The notes below the pieces were generated by a model, which worked only from the letters and a program-made list of their open reading frames with translations, did not search any database and was not told where the DNA came from. A stretch of DNA of 64,000 nucleotides from Imbricaverruca yamaguchii (Eukaryota > Arthropoda > Thecostraca > Neoverrucidae): the NCBI GenBank assembly GCA_034440575.1, contig JAOTOL010001070.1, positions 112,001 through 176,000 of the forward strand, in the 5' to 3' direction. Below are positions 10,366 to 20,880 of the stretch, one piece after another. How positions within the stretch are numbered: the stretch's first letter is position 1; each line of letters starts with the position of its first letter. The translations under genes were made by a program, and so were the position numbers.

Positions 10366-12215
10366 TAGGGTCAGTGTGCTGTGGGGACTGTTGAGGGGAT
10401 GGGCGGGGAACTGCTTGGGGCCTGGAATGTGTTGTGGAACTGTTGATGGTGTATACAGCGTCAGGCTCGGTGTGTTGTGGAGACTGTTGAGTGGAGGGGT
10501 GGGGCACTGCGTGGGGGCCGGAATGTGTTGTGGGGACTGTTGAGAAGAAGAGTGGGGCACTGTGTGGGGATCGGAATGTGTTGTGGGGACTGTTGTGGGG
10601 AAGAGTGGGGCACTGCGTGGGGCTCGGAATGTGTTGTGGGGACTGTTGTGGGGAAGAGTGGGGCACTGCGTGGGGCTCGGAATGTGTTGTGGGGACTGTT
10701 GAGTGGAGGGGTGGGGCACTGTGGGGGACTGTTGAGTGGAGGGGTGGGGCACTGCGTGGGGCTCGGAATGTGTTGTGGGGACTGTTGAGTGGAAGGGTGG
10801 GGCACTGTGTGGGGCTCGGAATGTGTTGTGGGGACTGTTGAGTTGATGGGTGGGGCACTGCGTGGGGCTCGGAATGTGTTGTGGGGACTGTTGTGGGGAA
10901 GAGTGGGGCACTGCGTGTGGCTCGGAATGTGTTGTGGGGGACTGTTGAGTGGAGGGGTGGGGCACTGCGTGGGGGTCGGAATGTGTTGTGGGGACTGTTG
11001 ATGGTGTATACATCGTCAGGCTCAGTGTGTTGTGGAGACTGTTGAGTGGATGGGTGGGGCTCGGAATGTGTTGTGGGGACTGTTGAGGGGAAGAGTGGGG
11101 CACTGCGTGGGGCTCGGAATGTGTTGTGGGGACTGTTGTGGGGAAGAGTGGGGCACTGTGGGGGATCGGAATGTGTTGTGGGGGACTGTTGAGTGGAGGG
11201 GGTGGGGCACTGCGTGGGGGTCGGAATGTGTTGTGGGGACTGTTGAGTTGATGGGTGGGGCACTGCGTGTGGCTCGGAATGTGTTGTGGGGACTGTTGAG
11301 AAGAAGAGTGGGGCACTGTGTGGGGATCGGAATGTGTTGTGGGGACTGTTGTGTGGAAGAGTGGGGCACTGCGTGAGGCTCGGAATGTGTTGTGGAGACT
11401 GTTGAGAGGAAGAGTGGGGCACTGTGTGGGGCTCTGAATGTGTTGTTGGGACTGTTGAGTTGATGGGTGGGGCACTGCGTGTGGCTCGGAATGTGTTGTG
11501 GGTACTGTTGATGGTGTATACATCGTCAGGCTCAGTGTGTTGTGGAGACTGTTGAGTGGATGGGTGGGGCTCGGAATGTGTTGTGGGGACTGTTGAGGGG
11601 AAGAGTGGGGCACTGCGTGGGGCTCGGAATGTGTTGTGGGGACTGTTGTGGGGAAGAGTGGGGCACTGTGGGGGATCGGAATGTGTTGTGGGGGACTGTT
11701 GAGTGGAGGGGTGGGGCACTGCGTGGGGTCGGAATGTGTTGTGGGGACTGTTGAGAAGAAGAGTGGGGCACTGTGTGGGGATCGGAATGTGTTGTGGGGA
11801 CTGTTGTGTGGAAGAGTGGGTCACTGTGTGGGGATCGGAATGTGTTGTGGGGACTGTTGTGTGGAAGAGTGGGGCACTGCGTGTGGCTCGGAATGTGTTG
11901 TGGGGACTGTTGAGTGGAGGGGTGGGGCACTGTGTGGGGATCGGAATGTGTTGTGGGGACTGTTGTGTGGAAGAGTGGGGCACTGCGTGTGGCTCGGAAT
12001 GTGTTGTGGGGACTGTTGTGGGGAAGAGTGGGGCACTGCGTGTGACTCAGAATGTGTTGTGGAACTGTTGATGGGGTGTACAGCGTCAGGCTCAGTGTGT
12101 TGTGGGTTGTGTGGATGGGTAGGGCACTGCGTGAGGATAGGAATGTGTTGTGGGGACTGTTGAGGGGAAAGGTGGGGCACTGCGTGGGGCTCGGAATGTG
12201 TTGTGGGGATTGTCG
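10366..12215 (+). repeat. 53-bp G-rich minisatellite, about 35 copies
   Basis: The unit is built on GGCTCGGAATGTGTTGTGGG followed by GACTGTTG(A/T)G and GGGGCACTGCGTG. It is repeated with sub-variants, including a longer variant containing GATGGTGTATAC that recurs near 10445, 10995, 11510 and 12065; this implies higher-order structure. A 53-bp period shifts frame at each copy, which makes long spurious frames (up to 544 codons on the minus strand). The + strand is G-rich throughout. It sits in the pyd intron before the alternative C-terminal exons. Confidence 0.95.
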
Positions 12216-13540
12216 AGGTGTTACAAGGAGCGTTCTTCGGTGGATATAGTGTGAAGAGAGGGGGACCAGGTGGCGAGGAACTTTCCAGAGATGCGTGAGG
12301 GTCGATTGTTATGTCAGGTAGTTGATACCCTGGCTGTGAGTAGTCTAGGAATGGACATGCGCGTTTTTGATATGCCCCGGTTTTGGTAGAGAACAACTCG
12401 CTCTTTAGCCACCTCGGCTCAGAAATACCGGAGCCAAACGACTGTGAGAGTCGGCCACGAATTTTCCGGCTAGAGTCGCCAACGCAGTGACTGATGTGAC
12501 CGGGCGTTGATCCAGTATACTGCAAACGCCAGCGGCCGTCTCTGTGCGTCTCCGGGGTCCCTCTGTTTATTTTCATCAAAGTCCATTCACGGCACTGCCT
12601 ATGCTATACATCACTTCTAACAAGCAGCGTTCTGATTGGTGAACTCGCGCGGCGCAGTTGCTATAGTGTATGCCGGACCATGATTGGTCAGTCGAGGTAG
12701 CGGCCATTGTTCGTGGAACGTGACGGGGTCACAAGGTGCCATGTACTTGCACCGAGCGGGCAGCGACACTGGCTCCGTGCAGACAGAGGGGGCGGTGCTG
12801 TCGGCATAGCAACCCGCCAGGTTACGGAGCCGTTCCGGCCGGTGACGGTTGTGTCGGGGTATGTTAGGAATGCCACGTTTTGATAGGCCACATTCTCCGA
12901 CGAATTCATAGATATGCTTTATCAACCGGATGCATCGTGGGCATTCCAGAGATTCTTGAACCTTGCAACAGTTAGCTTCATGGTTTGGGATTCGAGAAGG
13001 GTTCTGAAATGCACCCGTGCTTCAAGCTAATTTGACAGTAGTCCCGTGGCGTAAGCTATATATCCCGTGTTTAGCAAATTCCTCCACCCATATTTGGCTA
13101 CTTGGTATTTACCCACTAACGCCTTGCTCCATGACGGGCTGTCAATGTTTGGCTGCTTGGTATTTACCCACTAACGCCTGGCTCCATGGCTGCCAGTGTT
13201 TGGCTACTTGGCATTATTTCTGTGGAACGTCAAGCTATGCGAACCGTGGAGCATTGCTGCAGTAATGTTGTAATGAAGTGCCGGTATTATTATCACTGTG
13301 GATAACGCAAACGCACTGCATGATTGCTATTCCACGACATAGCGCTACGTTGTCTGCCTTCAGCTGTCTTGTAATGGCATGAGCAGCCAAGTCTTGTCTG
13401 TGTTTTTGCTGTTTTATGCTTCGTTTGCCAGATCTCATATTCCTCGGTCTTATCGTTGTACAATAATTGAAGTGGATAATAATTGAAAAGGTTCGGCAGC
13501 CAATTTGCACTGGGTGACGGTGGCTTCTGTTCCATTGCAG
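12216..13540. other. pyd intron, right part
   Basis: No coding signal. It contains a 60-bp unit repeated about 2.3 times at 13085-13215 (ATTTGGCTACTTGGTATTTA and variants). The acceptor for the next exon is GTTCCATTGCAG at 13540. Confidence 0.65.
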
Positions 13541-13849
13541 CCGATCGAGATGTGTTCGGACATTTTCCTGCTTCCCGCATTAGCAGATCCTTTCCTGCAG
13601 CCGGCCGCGGCCGCCCCGTTGCCCGAGATCCCGTCGTTCGATTTCACGCCGGACGCGTTCGCCGGTGTGCCGGCGCCGCCGCCTGTGCCGCCGCCACCCT
13701 GGCTGCCGCTCTACACCTCCATCCGGGAGGAGCCGGAGCTGCGTCCTCTGCCCGTGTACCGCGCCACGCCCCTGCCTCCGCCGCCGCTGCATGACATGGC
13801 GCCGCCACTGCACGATCGCACCTTCGAGTCCGAGTCCGTGTACATCTAG
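13541..13849 (+). CDS. pyd: pyd alternative terminal exon (short isoform C-terminus)
   Basis: A frame of 102 codons plus TAG, entered in phase 0 through a strong acceptor (CTTCTGTTCCATTGCAG). The product is proline-rich (PPPVPPPPWLPLY, LPPPPLHDMAPPLHD) and ends ESVYI. The last residues V-Y-I fit a class II PDZ-binding motif. No donor is evident before the stop. Splicing from 10288 gives an in-frame short isoform, while skipping to 14801 gives the long one. Isoform use is inference. The GC-rich, codon-like composition and correct phase argue against chance. Confidence 0.72.
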   Translation, partial: PIEMCSDIFLLPALADPFLQPAAAAPLPEIPSFDFTPDAFAGVPAPPPVPPPPWLPLYTSIREEPELRPLPVYRATPLPPPPLHDMAPPLHDRTFESESVYI

Positions 13850-14079
13850 CACGCCTGCGAGTCCCGGCCAGCGTATATCCAACCCGCCTTCAGATCAGAA
13901 TCGTTGCATATCCAGCCTGCCCTCCCAGCTCGGGTCGGTCGGCATCCGTGTCAGCTGACGTGTCCCTTATGTGCTATCAAGTTGTTGTTGCTTACCGCCT
14001 GCAGCCGTCTGCCTGCTTGTGCTGTGTCAACGCTGTGACAGATCGCCGTGCGCGCCTGTAATTGGCACGGCCTGTGTAC

Positions 14080-14470
14080 CTGTCTTGTATCAGCTGGAAA
14101 CACAGTCTGTGTACCTGTCTGGCATCAGTTGAGATACCAACTGTGTGCCTGTCTGGTATCAGTTTGAGGCACGGTCTGTGTTCCTGTCTGGTATCAGTTG
14201 GAGATATTTACCAACTGTGTACCTGTCTGGTACCAGTTTGAAATACCAACTGTGTACCTGTCTGGTATCAGCTGGATGCACAATCTGTGCGCCTATCTGG
14301 TATCAGTTGGAAATGCCACCTGTGTGCCTCTCTGGTATCAGTTGGAAATGCCACCTGTGTGCCTGTCTGGTATCAGTTGGAGACAGTCTGTGTACCTGTC
14401 TGGTATCAGTTGCAGACACAGCCTGTGTGCCTGTCTGGTATCAGTTGGAGGCACAGTCTGTGTGGCTACA
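14080..14470 (+). repeat. 35-bp minisatellite, about 11 copies
   Basis: The unit is CCTGTCTGGTATCAGTTGGA followed by AATGCCACCTGTGTG, with copies of 30-38 bp. It reads as a repeated V-P-V-W-Y-Q-L-E-type frame, but the frame is not maintained through all copies. It is in the intron after the alternative terminal exon, or in its 3' UTR. Confidence 0.88.
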
Positions 14471-14480
14471 GCCGCGCAGT

Positions 14481-14523
14481 GACGGCCGATGCATTGCCCT
14501 CGATGGGCAATGCATCGGCCGTC
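14481..14523. repeat. Perfect 19-bp stem hairpin
   Basis: GACGGCCGATGCATTGCCC at 14481-14499 is the exact reverse complement of 14505-14523, with a 5-base loop TCGAT. It immediately follows the 35-bp minisatellite. It is too short for a miRNA precursor; function unknown. Confidence 0.9.
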
Positions 14524-14800
14524 TTCCGCTATTGAGCCCCACTGCACACGTGTCGGAGGCGCAGGTCACTTGCGTCTGCTACCTAGTCGTGCACCATGAA
14601 ATCCAACTCGCCCATGTGGGCGGTTTGAATGCTCTCCAGATCAGCCACTCGCGTGCTGGACGCCTGAGCTCGAGTGTGTATGCAGTGTGCGCTTGCGAGC
14701 TGAGCTGTGTGTGCTCTGTGTGCTCTGTACATACAGTGAGCCTCGCGCTCCGCTTGTCCGCCTCTCACGTCCGCTCGTCTCTGCCGCCGTGTCCGCGCAG

Positions 14801-15016
14801 CCGGGCGAGTCCATCTCGGACGACTTCCTCTTCCCGATGACGTCGCGCCTGTCGTACGCGTCGTCGCCCGAGTCTGACCCAGAGGGTGCCGAGGCGTCTC
14901 CGGCGCGCGTGCCGCCCGTGTCGCCGGCCGCCTCCGACCCGCACCTGCTGCGCAGCGCCTCCGACCCGAGCCTGGCCGCCGACGACCTGCCGCCGCCGCC
15001 CTACAGTCCGCACCAG
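14801..15016 (+). CDS. pyd: pyd exon after GUK domain: acidic/serine-proline region
   Basis: Seventy-two codons in phase 0 at both ends. PGESISDDFLFPMTSRLSYA then SSPESDPEG matches the conserved post-GUK segment of ZO proteins (DDRLSYLSAPGS in vertebrates). The tail of the exon is rich in S, P and A (ASDPSLAADDLPPPPYSPHQ) and includes PPPPYSP, a PPxY-type motif. The acceptor is GTCCGCGCAG at 14800 and the donor GTAGGC at 15017. Confidence 0.88.
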
Positions 15017-15234
15017 GTAGGCTGCTGACACCCTACAATCCGCACCAAGTTGGCAGAGTTGGAGCGGATGCATTCGATATTCAGGCGTTGCTGTCACTCC
15101 TCCAGGGAACGGCAAAACAGATCATTAGCCACAATTGTTGTGGTCATGCGCAGCACGGTGTTGTTCCTGTCCTCGGCGAATGTGGCTGTTTGGCCTGCAG
15201 GACACGCCCCTCTCGCTGGCACAACGGCACTCGC

Positions 15235-16239
15235 TTGACACTCACGCGTCCGGCGGTCCGCGCCAACTTCGCCGGTCCGGAGGGCAGATGTCTGCCCCTC
15301 TAAGATCTCTAGAACTATGCTAGCTAACGACAAACGGAACACAGCGTTGGATATCTGGTGACAATCTCTATCGAAAGTGTTTCAGTCATTTTTTTCGCTC
15401 AGGTCAATATTCAGGTCACTGTGTCATCATAGGTGAAATTCGACCAGATCGGGTGAGACTCAGATAGTAACCAATATCTCAGGACCTGTAGCAGATAGAA
15501 ACAAACGGCGTACGGTATTCGACAGTCCTTGAAATATGCCATCGACAATACGTGCCCAAGCAGGACTACTTCTTACTCCGAAACTATGATCTCAGGTCAA
15601 GTTCATGAAGTAGCCCAGGGAGGTCATGTAATGTACCAATCGACACGTCTTGGCGATGCAAGCACAAGGCCGGTAATTTCAGCCTTTTAGCTCAATGCAG
15701 TGCGATATAATGCGCAGAAATGTGCTAGTGATCTCAGGTGACCTCAGATGACCTTGGTGAGGTCACTGAGCAAAAATGTCAACGGTAACATTGAGCATAG
15801 CTTCCACATACACGCCACAACCGTTGTGAGGTCTTTCCGAGAGCAAATATGCAACCAGGAAGCATTTGTATATTTTACCATAGTCCTATAATGAGGAAGT
15901 CATGGCCGCGACCTGACATAAGGTCAATGCTACGAAAAACTCGAGATATATATTATAGCCACTGATGAGGTCATGACGTGTTGTAAGTTTGAAATAAATC
16001 GCCAAATTATTGTGAAGGTTATGCCACCTAGAACTCCGAGGGATGTTGGGTCACTTCGCCTGACCTAGTGACCTGACCTGAGATGATCCAGGGTTAAGAA
16101 CGTATGAGGATATGCAGAAAGGACTAATGAGTAGCCATGCGAGATTTGGTCTTGCTAACCAGATTAGTATTGCGGCAAATTTGGAAAAATCGCCGGGGGC
16201 AGAGATTCCCCCCCTCCCCCCCGGACGTACGCGTGTTAA
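15235..16239 (+). mobile_element. piggyBac-like non-autonomous element, subfamily 2, about 1 kb
   Basis: The ends TTGACACTCACGCGTCCGG (left) and, on the other strand, TTAACACGCGTACGTCCGG (right) form imperfect inverted repeats next to TTAA or its variant. The last 470 bases closely match 6260-6743. The extra left part contains another copy-like stretch ending in TCTGCCCC near 15300. There is no transposase frame. The right terminus lies only 22 bases before the splice acceptor of the next pyd exon. Confidence 0.72.
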
Positions 16240-16261
16240 CGCCGCTCTTCCTGTCCCGCAG

Positions 16262-16810
16262 GAGGACACGCTCCGTCCGCTGGGACAGCGGCACTCGCAC
16301 GGCGGCGACAGCCGCTACGGCTTCTCTGCGTCTCGCTACGTGGGCGCCGAGGAGCAGCCGCCCGTGCGCCACTCGCCGAGCGAGCCGCGCCGCCGGGTGG
16401 CCGCCAGTCCGCCCCGCTCGCCGTACCAGCCGGTGCCGCACGAGCTGGCGACCAACGACGACCGGTCGCCGGGCCGCGCGCCGCTGCACGAGCGCCGCTC
16501 GCCACAGCGCGTCGGCGCCGGCGACCACGTGTCGCCGCACCGGGCGGCGGAGCACAGGGCGGAGCACAGGGCGGAGCACAGGGGATCGCTGCAGGACCGG
16601 CCGTCGCCGCAGCGCGGCTCGCTGCCCGAGCAGGCCGGCTTCCACCGCACCTCGCTGCCGGAGGCGCCGCCCAAGATCGACCGCAGCAGCAAGCCGGGCA
16701 CGCGCAGCTACGGCCGCGCCGCCGGTGTCCAGATGAGGAACTATCTGGACCGCGACGACGGCAACTACACGAATGCCGGGAGGAACTACACTCTTGACCG
16801 GCTCAAGTCG
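16262..16810 (+). CDS. pyd: pyd exon: long proline/arginine-rich linker
   Basis: A 183-codon exon, phase 0 at both ends, with acceptor CTTCCTGTCCCGCAG and donor GTAAGC. The sequence is low-complexity and basic: R-S-P and H-R repeats, including a short internal repeat AEHRAEHRAEHR and SPQR motifs, ending MRNYLDRDDGNYTNAGRNYT then LDRLKS. No folded domain is apparent. This corresponds to the disordered region between GUK and the C-terminus in pyd. The large size and GC content exceed those of neighbouring exons. Confidence 0.85.
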
Positions 16811-17308
16811 GTAAGCGTACACGTTTTCGAAAGGTTGCATGTGTTGCAATCACCTCGATTTTTTCAGAGCTGTGTCTGTTGTTTCACCGTGGAGTTTTTT
16901 CTATCGATTTGAGCGCCAAAGCCGCTGCCATGTTGCACACCCAGGAAAGAAACTTTGATTTTACCCATGCAATTTGTTCTACTTGTTTTGCTTTGAAGAA
17001 ACTGCCTGATTGTGCTACTCCGTAATTATAGGGTCTGTGTATGTGCAAGCTTAAATGCCTAAGCGGTATGAAGGAGTCAGTCAGTCCGATCGCTTAAGTT
17101 CGCTTTGTTCTGGTAATCGAAGTGGGACTCTCTCGCCCCCCGGCATTGCTCGTAATGAATGCTTCATTCACATTATATTGGCTCGCATTCAGGCTTGAGC
17201 GAATCCAGTAAGATATCGCACATATTGATAGTGATGACAGTTATGCTGTGCCTTCGCAATTTCGGTGTGCTTACGGGCAATCACAGCGAGCACTTCTGTC
17301 GGCTGCAG
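16811..17308. other. pyd intron
   Basis: A 498-bp intron. No repeat or gene seen. The acceptor is CACTTCTGTCGGCTGCAG, ending at 17308. Confidence 0.7.
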
Positions 17309-17505
17309 AACAACTACGACAGCACGTCGTCCTTCGAGTCCTACAACCGCTTCAGCAACATGCACGACGACCTGAAGGCGCGCTCGATGCCGCTGGACGG
17401 CGCGGCCGTGTCGGGCGGCTTCGGCTGCCGGCCGCACGACCCGTACCGCTTCACGCGCAGCACCACCCAGCCGGCCGACCACGAGCCCGGCTCCAGATGT
17501 GCCGG
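17309..17505 (+). CDS. pyd: pyd exon: tyrosine/serine-rich C-terminal segment
   Basis: The exon starts NNYDSTSSFESYNRFSNMHD, the NYDSTSS-x-SYNR motif I associate with the pyd C-terminus. It continues through FGCRPHDPYRFTRSTTQPAD to HEPGSRCAG. Entry is phase 0 and exit is phase 2 at the first of five tandem GTGAGT donors. Exit at this donor joins in frame to 17936. The last 26 bases of the exon, with the donor, are duplicated four more times downstream. Confidence 0.82.
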
Positions 17506-17795
17506 GTGAGTTTGTGCCGGCCGACCACGAGCCCGGCTCCAGATGTGCTGGGTGAGTTTGTGCCGACCGACCACGAGCCCGGCTCCAGATGTGCCGGGTG
17601 AGTTTGTGCCGACCGACCACGAGCCCGGCTCCAGATGTGCCGGGTGAGTTTGTTCCGGCCGACCACGAGCCAGGCTCCAGATGTGCCGGGTGAGTTTGTG
17701 CCGGCCCGACCCTCTGGCGGGTGTGTCTTGTCACCGGCCCGACCCTCTGGCGGGTGTGTCTTGTCACCGCCCCGACCCTCTGGCGGGCGTGTCTG
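17475..17795 (+). repeat. 46-bp repeat of exon end plus splice donor (5 copies), then 33-bp repeat (3 copies)
   Basis: The segment CACGAGCCCGGCTCCAGATG ... GCCGGGTGAGTTTGTGCC recurs at 17480, 17526, 17572, 17618 and 17664. Identical GTGAGT donors are at 17506, 17552, 17598, 17644 and 17690. From about 17702 it gives way to a 33-bp unit containing GACCCTCTGGCGGGTGTGTC. The first copy overlaps the coding exon; the others are intronic. Confidence 0.93.
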
Positions 17796-17935
17796 TCGCC
17801 CTTTGATGAATGTACCCTGAGGCGGGAGGGGGGGGGGGTCTGTCGCCAGTCCGACCCATCACCGGGCTATCTTGACATGTCGGTGAACACGGAGCCTATT
17901 CAGACAAGTGACGCCCGCCGAACCTGTGCCTCCAG

Positions 17936-18253
17936 CGGCCGGAGCGACTACAAGCCAATGCCACCGCCCAAAGGCGGCTCCAACTACAAGCCGATCCCGC
18001 CGCCCAAGCCGAAGGGCGGCCGCGGCCCGCCGCCGCCGCCGGCCGGCGAGCCGTATCGGCGCGGCGGCGCGGCAGACTCGCCGCTGCGCAAGACGCCCGA
18101 CTCGCGCGACGGCCGCGACGAGCTGGCCGGCTACCTGACCAACGGCGTCGGCGGCGACGACAGCGGCGGCTTCGACTCCGGCCACGGCTCGAGCCTGGAC
18201 CGCAACTACGAGCTGGCCGGCCGCACCTACATGAACATGAAACCGCCCGGCGG

Positions 18254-18284
<31 letters not shown>

Positions 18285-18428
18285 TACATGGCCGCGCCCG
18301 GCCGCGAGCCGGCGCCGCAGGCGGGCGGCCTGGACCTGGCCAATCGTGAGCAGCGCGGCAGCGCGTTCGAGCTGTACCGCAAGCCGGCCGAGTCGCGCTA
18401 CCAGTACCCGGAGCACGGCGCCCGGTAG
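17936..18428 (+). CDS. pyd: pyd terminal exon
   Basis: Entered in phase 2 after TGCCTCCAG, which gives glycine at the junction, and open for 163 codons to TAG at 18426-18428. GRSDYKPMPPPKGGSNYKPI PPP-type repeats lead to a polyproline stretch (GPPPPPAG). Next come DDSGGFDSGHGSSLDRNYEL, a glycine run of about eight (a GGC repeat) and a tyrosine-rich end, SRYQYPEHGAR. The DSGHGSSLDRNYEL region resembles the conserved tail of insect pyd. No ZU5 domain is visible, unlike vertebrate ZO-1. Confidence 0.87.
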
Positions 18429-19609
18429 TGCTGGCCGTGCGTCGGCGCCGTGCGTGCGGTGCGCCGGCCCGGGCACCGGACGGTGGCCGACCGCCCTGTC
18501 GAGAGGCCGTGCGCGCCTCACTGCAACTGACTGCTGTTGGTCCGTTGTCGCTGGTGAACGGATCGAGATGCTGTCGGACGCATGAGTCGCCGCCACGCCA
18601 GCGTATCGTCACACTTGTGCGATATTTATCTGCTCATTGTCGAACCATCTGTATTTAATGTCGCAACGATATACATGTATTGCAAGCCGTTTTCATCGCG
18701 AGCCATGTAGTTCGCAGAGCTGTGGTGTTTTCCCAATGAAGTGTATATTTGTATGATGCTCATAGGTAAGGTAATACACATTTTATATTCTCATGTGCTA
18801 TGTCAACTTCATCGACGTGCTATGTGTGACAGTCGGAGCGGGACGTGACGCACAGAGAGGATCGTGACACACTGCACCACTTAGGCGGGTTCGCGGAAAC
18901 CGGGCAGGGTGCATACACGTGTCGAGATGCTTGCATTCACCATTCATCGGTAGCACACAGTTGGGGTAGCGGCGTAGCAAATTACGTCCGCAAGATGCAC
19001 CCATGCCACATTTCAACGCATCCTGCCGGGTCGTTGAAATCGATTTCATTGATCTCGGAGACGCCTGCACGTTGGGTGAAGTCGGGCGTAACGTGTTCAT
19101 TTCCTCATTTTCAACGGATATTTCTCCGAACCAAGGGACTGAAAGTTCACTGACATCCTGCCTGCCATGTTCCCCGATCCTATGCATGCAGTTGTTCGGC
19201 TATATGGCCAGCCCCCTTCCCGCACTAGACCATCACGCTTTAACGAATAGAGATATTTCAATGAAACTTCCTGTGTTTGCTTATCTTTATGGATGCAACA
19301 AAACGCACCAGAATATCTTTTCTTATTTTTTCAGTTTTTGATTACTTATTAGTTTTGTATATTTGCTCATTAGACTTAATATGGAAGATGCCGGCTAAAG
19401 TTAACATTTTTATTGGAGCAAGTTGTCTTCGAACATTTCTCGGTCCATTTTATCCATTAGAAAAGGAAACTTATAGAAAACTTGAAAACCTAGCATTTAT
19501 TAAAAATAGTTTTCTTGATTTTTGGGTGGTAAAATTTGTATGGTATCAGTAGATTTCGCTTTCATTTTCTGATTCCAAATTTTTTAATCTCAAATCTCCC
19601 TGAAAGCAT
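18429..19609. other. pyd 3' UTR and downstream sequence
   Basis: GC falls sharply about 200 bases after the stop. I see no AATAAA close to the stop, so the polyadenylation site is not placed. Open frames to 129 codons on both strands show no family motif. Confidence 0.5.
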
Positions 19610-19850
19610 TTAACCCCCCCCCCCCTCCAGAGCCACACAGACATGACGAAAATTGTGAAACTCTTGGATCTATAGTGACGTCACTTTTGGAGATATATTT
19701 TTTGGGTGTGTCTAGCCATACTCGTCGAGCGCTTTCCCATGAAACCCATTTTGTTTTCGTGCGGCGCTTAGTTTAGAGATTAGAAGATGGTTTCTATCGA
19801 TCCCCCGGAACGGGGTGTGAGAATCTGACAGGAGAGACGGGGAGGGTTAA
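19610..19850 (-). mobile_element. Short TTAA-flanked element (subfamily 1), minus orientation
   Basis: It is bounded by TTAA at 19610-19613 and 19847-19850. Read on the minus strand it begins TTAACCCTCCCCGTCTCTCC and closely follows the left 220 bases of the element at 30488-31331, sharing TCTCACACCCCGT and GTGACGTCA. It is therefore an internally deleted relative of that element. Confidence 0.72.
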
Positions 19851-20033
19851 CCCTCGCACGGCTGGTGGTCTGAGCCACCTTCGCCAGGTTGGGCGGTAAA
19901 TACCTACCCCCCTCCCCCCAAGTTATCTCACGAACCAAGCAAGATAGAACGAATCTGAAAACTGCATCGGATAGCCCAAACAAATTCCAGTCGAAAGTAC
20001 TTCGGTAGTTCTTACGCTAGGATTTGAACTTAA
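19847..20033 (+). mobile_element. Partial TTAA element end abutting its neighbours
   Basis: It starts from the same TTAA as the element to its left with TTAACCCTCGCACGGCTGG, a clear subfamily 1 terminus, followed by a TAAATACCTACCCCC block. The matching right terminus is missing. It ends where the next element begins at 20030, so it is a truncated or invaded copy. Confidence 0.55.
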
Positions 20034-20701
20034 CCATCGCACAGCTGAGGGGCTAGATACCTACCCCACAAAAGTTTTCCCGCGACAGCGGGAAAACGGG
20101 CACGCGGCAGGACGCTGAAATTTGGCCTACCTTACATTTAGCAATTTTAACATCTTCTAAACAAAAAAAAAGAAAACAACAAACTCAAAATAAAAAATGT
20201 TTAATGTAGGATTTTCAAAATTTGGGATTTTTAAAATTTTGGAATTTGAATTTTGCATTTTTGAAATAGGTATACGAACCAAAAATATGACGTTCTAAGT
20301 CAACTTAGCATTATACAAAAGTCCATAGTTTGTCTGCAATGTTGATGTTAGTTTAGATAAAACTACAAAGTGCAAAAAATGACGTCCTCAAAAAATCAAA
20401 ATTCGAAAATTCTGCAATTGTACGTTTTGGCGCTCAGTCAAGATAAGCAAACCCTGAAAGTGTCATTGCAATATCTTTATTATTGAAGGTGTGGGGACTG
20501 CTTAAATATTTTTGGAGATGACCTCACTTGACCCGCGATAACTCTGTGATCTTTGATGACCTGACCATATTTTTTTAAAACATGTAAAAATAGCTAATGG
20601 TAAGGTATACCAAATTTCAGCGCGTTACCGCGCGCCATTTCCCCGCTATCGCGGGAAAACTAAGGGGGTAGGTATATACCCCCCAGCCGTGCGACGATTA
20701 A
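20030..20701 (+). mobile_element. piggyBac-like non-autonomous element, subfamily 1, 672 bp
   Basis: The left end TTAACCATCGCACAGCTGAG and the right end on the opposite strand, TTAATCGTCGCACGGCTGGG, are inverted repeats. They extend about 38 bases and both include ATACCTACCCC. TTAA lies at each edge. The interior contains GACCTCACTTGACC and CGCGGGAAAAC, and a CTATCGCGGGAAAAC block is found inverted near the other end. There is no transposase. The CCC-type terminus after TTAA is typical of piggyBac families; the assignment is inference. Confidence 0.82.
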
Positions 20702-20726
20702 GTCCCATGCTCGCACTGTCAGGGCC

Positions 20727-20880
20727 ACACATGCGTAGAAACAGTGTCGCAGGCAGCTCATACCAGCGAGAGTCCCAGAGGCCAAACTGTGTCACAGGGT
20801 AACTCATACCAGCGGGAGGCCCAAAGGCCAAACTGTGTCACAGGGTAACTCATGCCAACGAGAGACCCAGAAGCCAAGGC
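20727..20880 (+). repeat. 46-bp tandem repeat, about 3 copies
   Basis: CTCATACCAGCGAGAGTCCC followed by AGAGGCCAAACTGTGTCACAGGGTAA recurs with a 46-base period, immediately right of the TTAA element. Confidence 0.8.

Noticed and set aside
10141..12579. Minus-strand frames of 490, 544 and 252 codons and matching plus-strand frames
   Set aside because: They lie on the 53-bp minisatellite; the period shifts frame each unit and the low-complexity translation has no start or end context.
17159..17308. Upstream extension of the pyd exon (open from 17159)
   Set aside because: The strong acceptor GTCGGCTGCAG at 17308 is in the right phase, and the upstream translation has no similarity to pyd.
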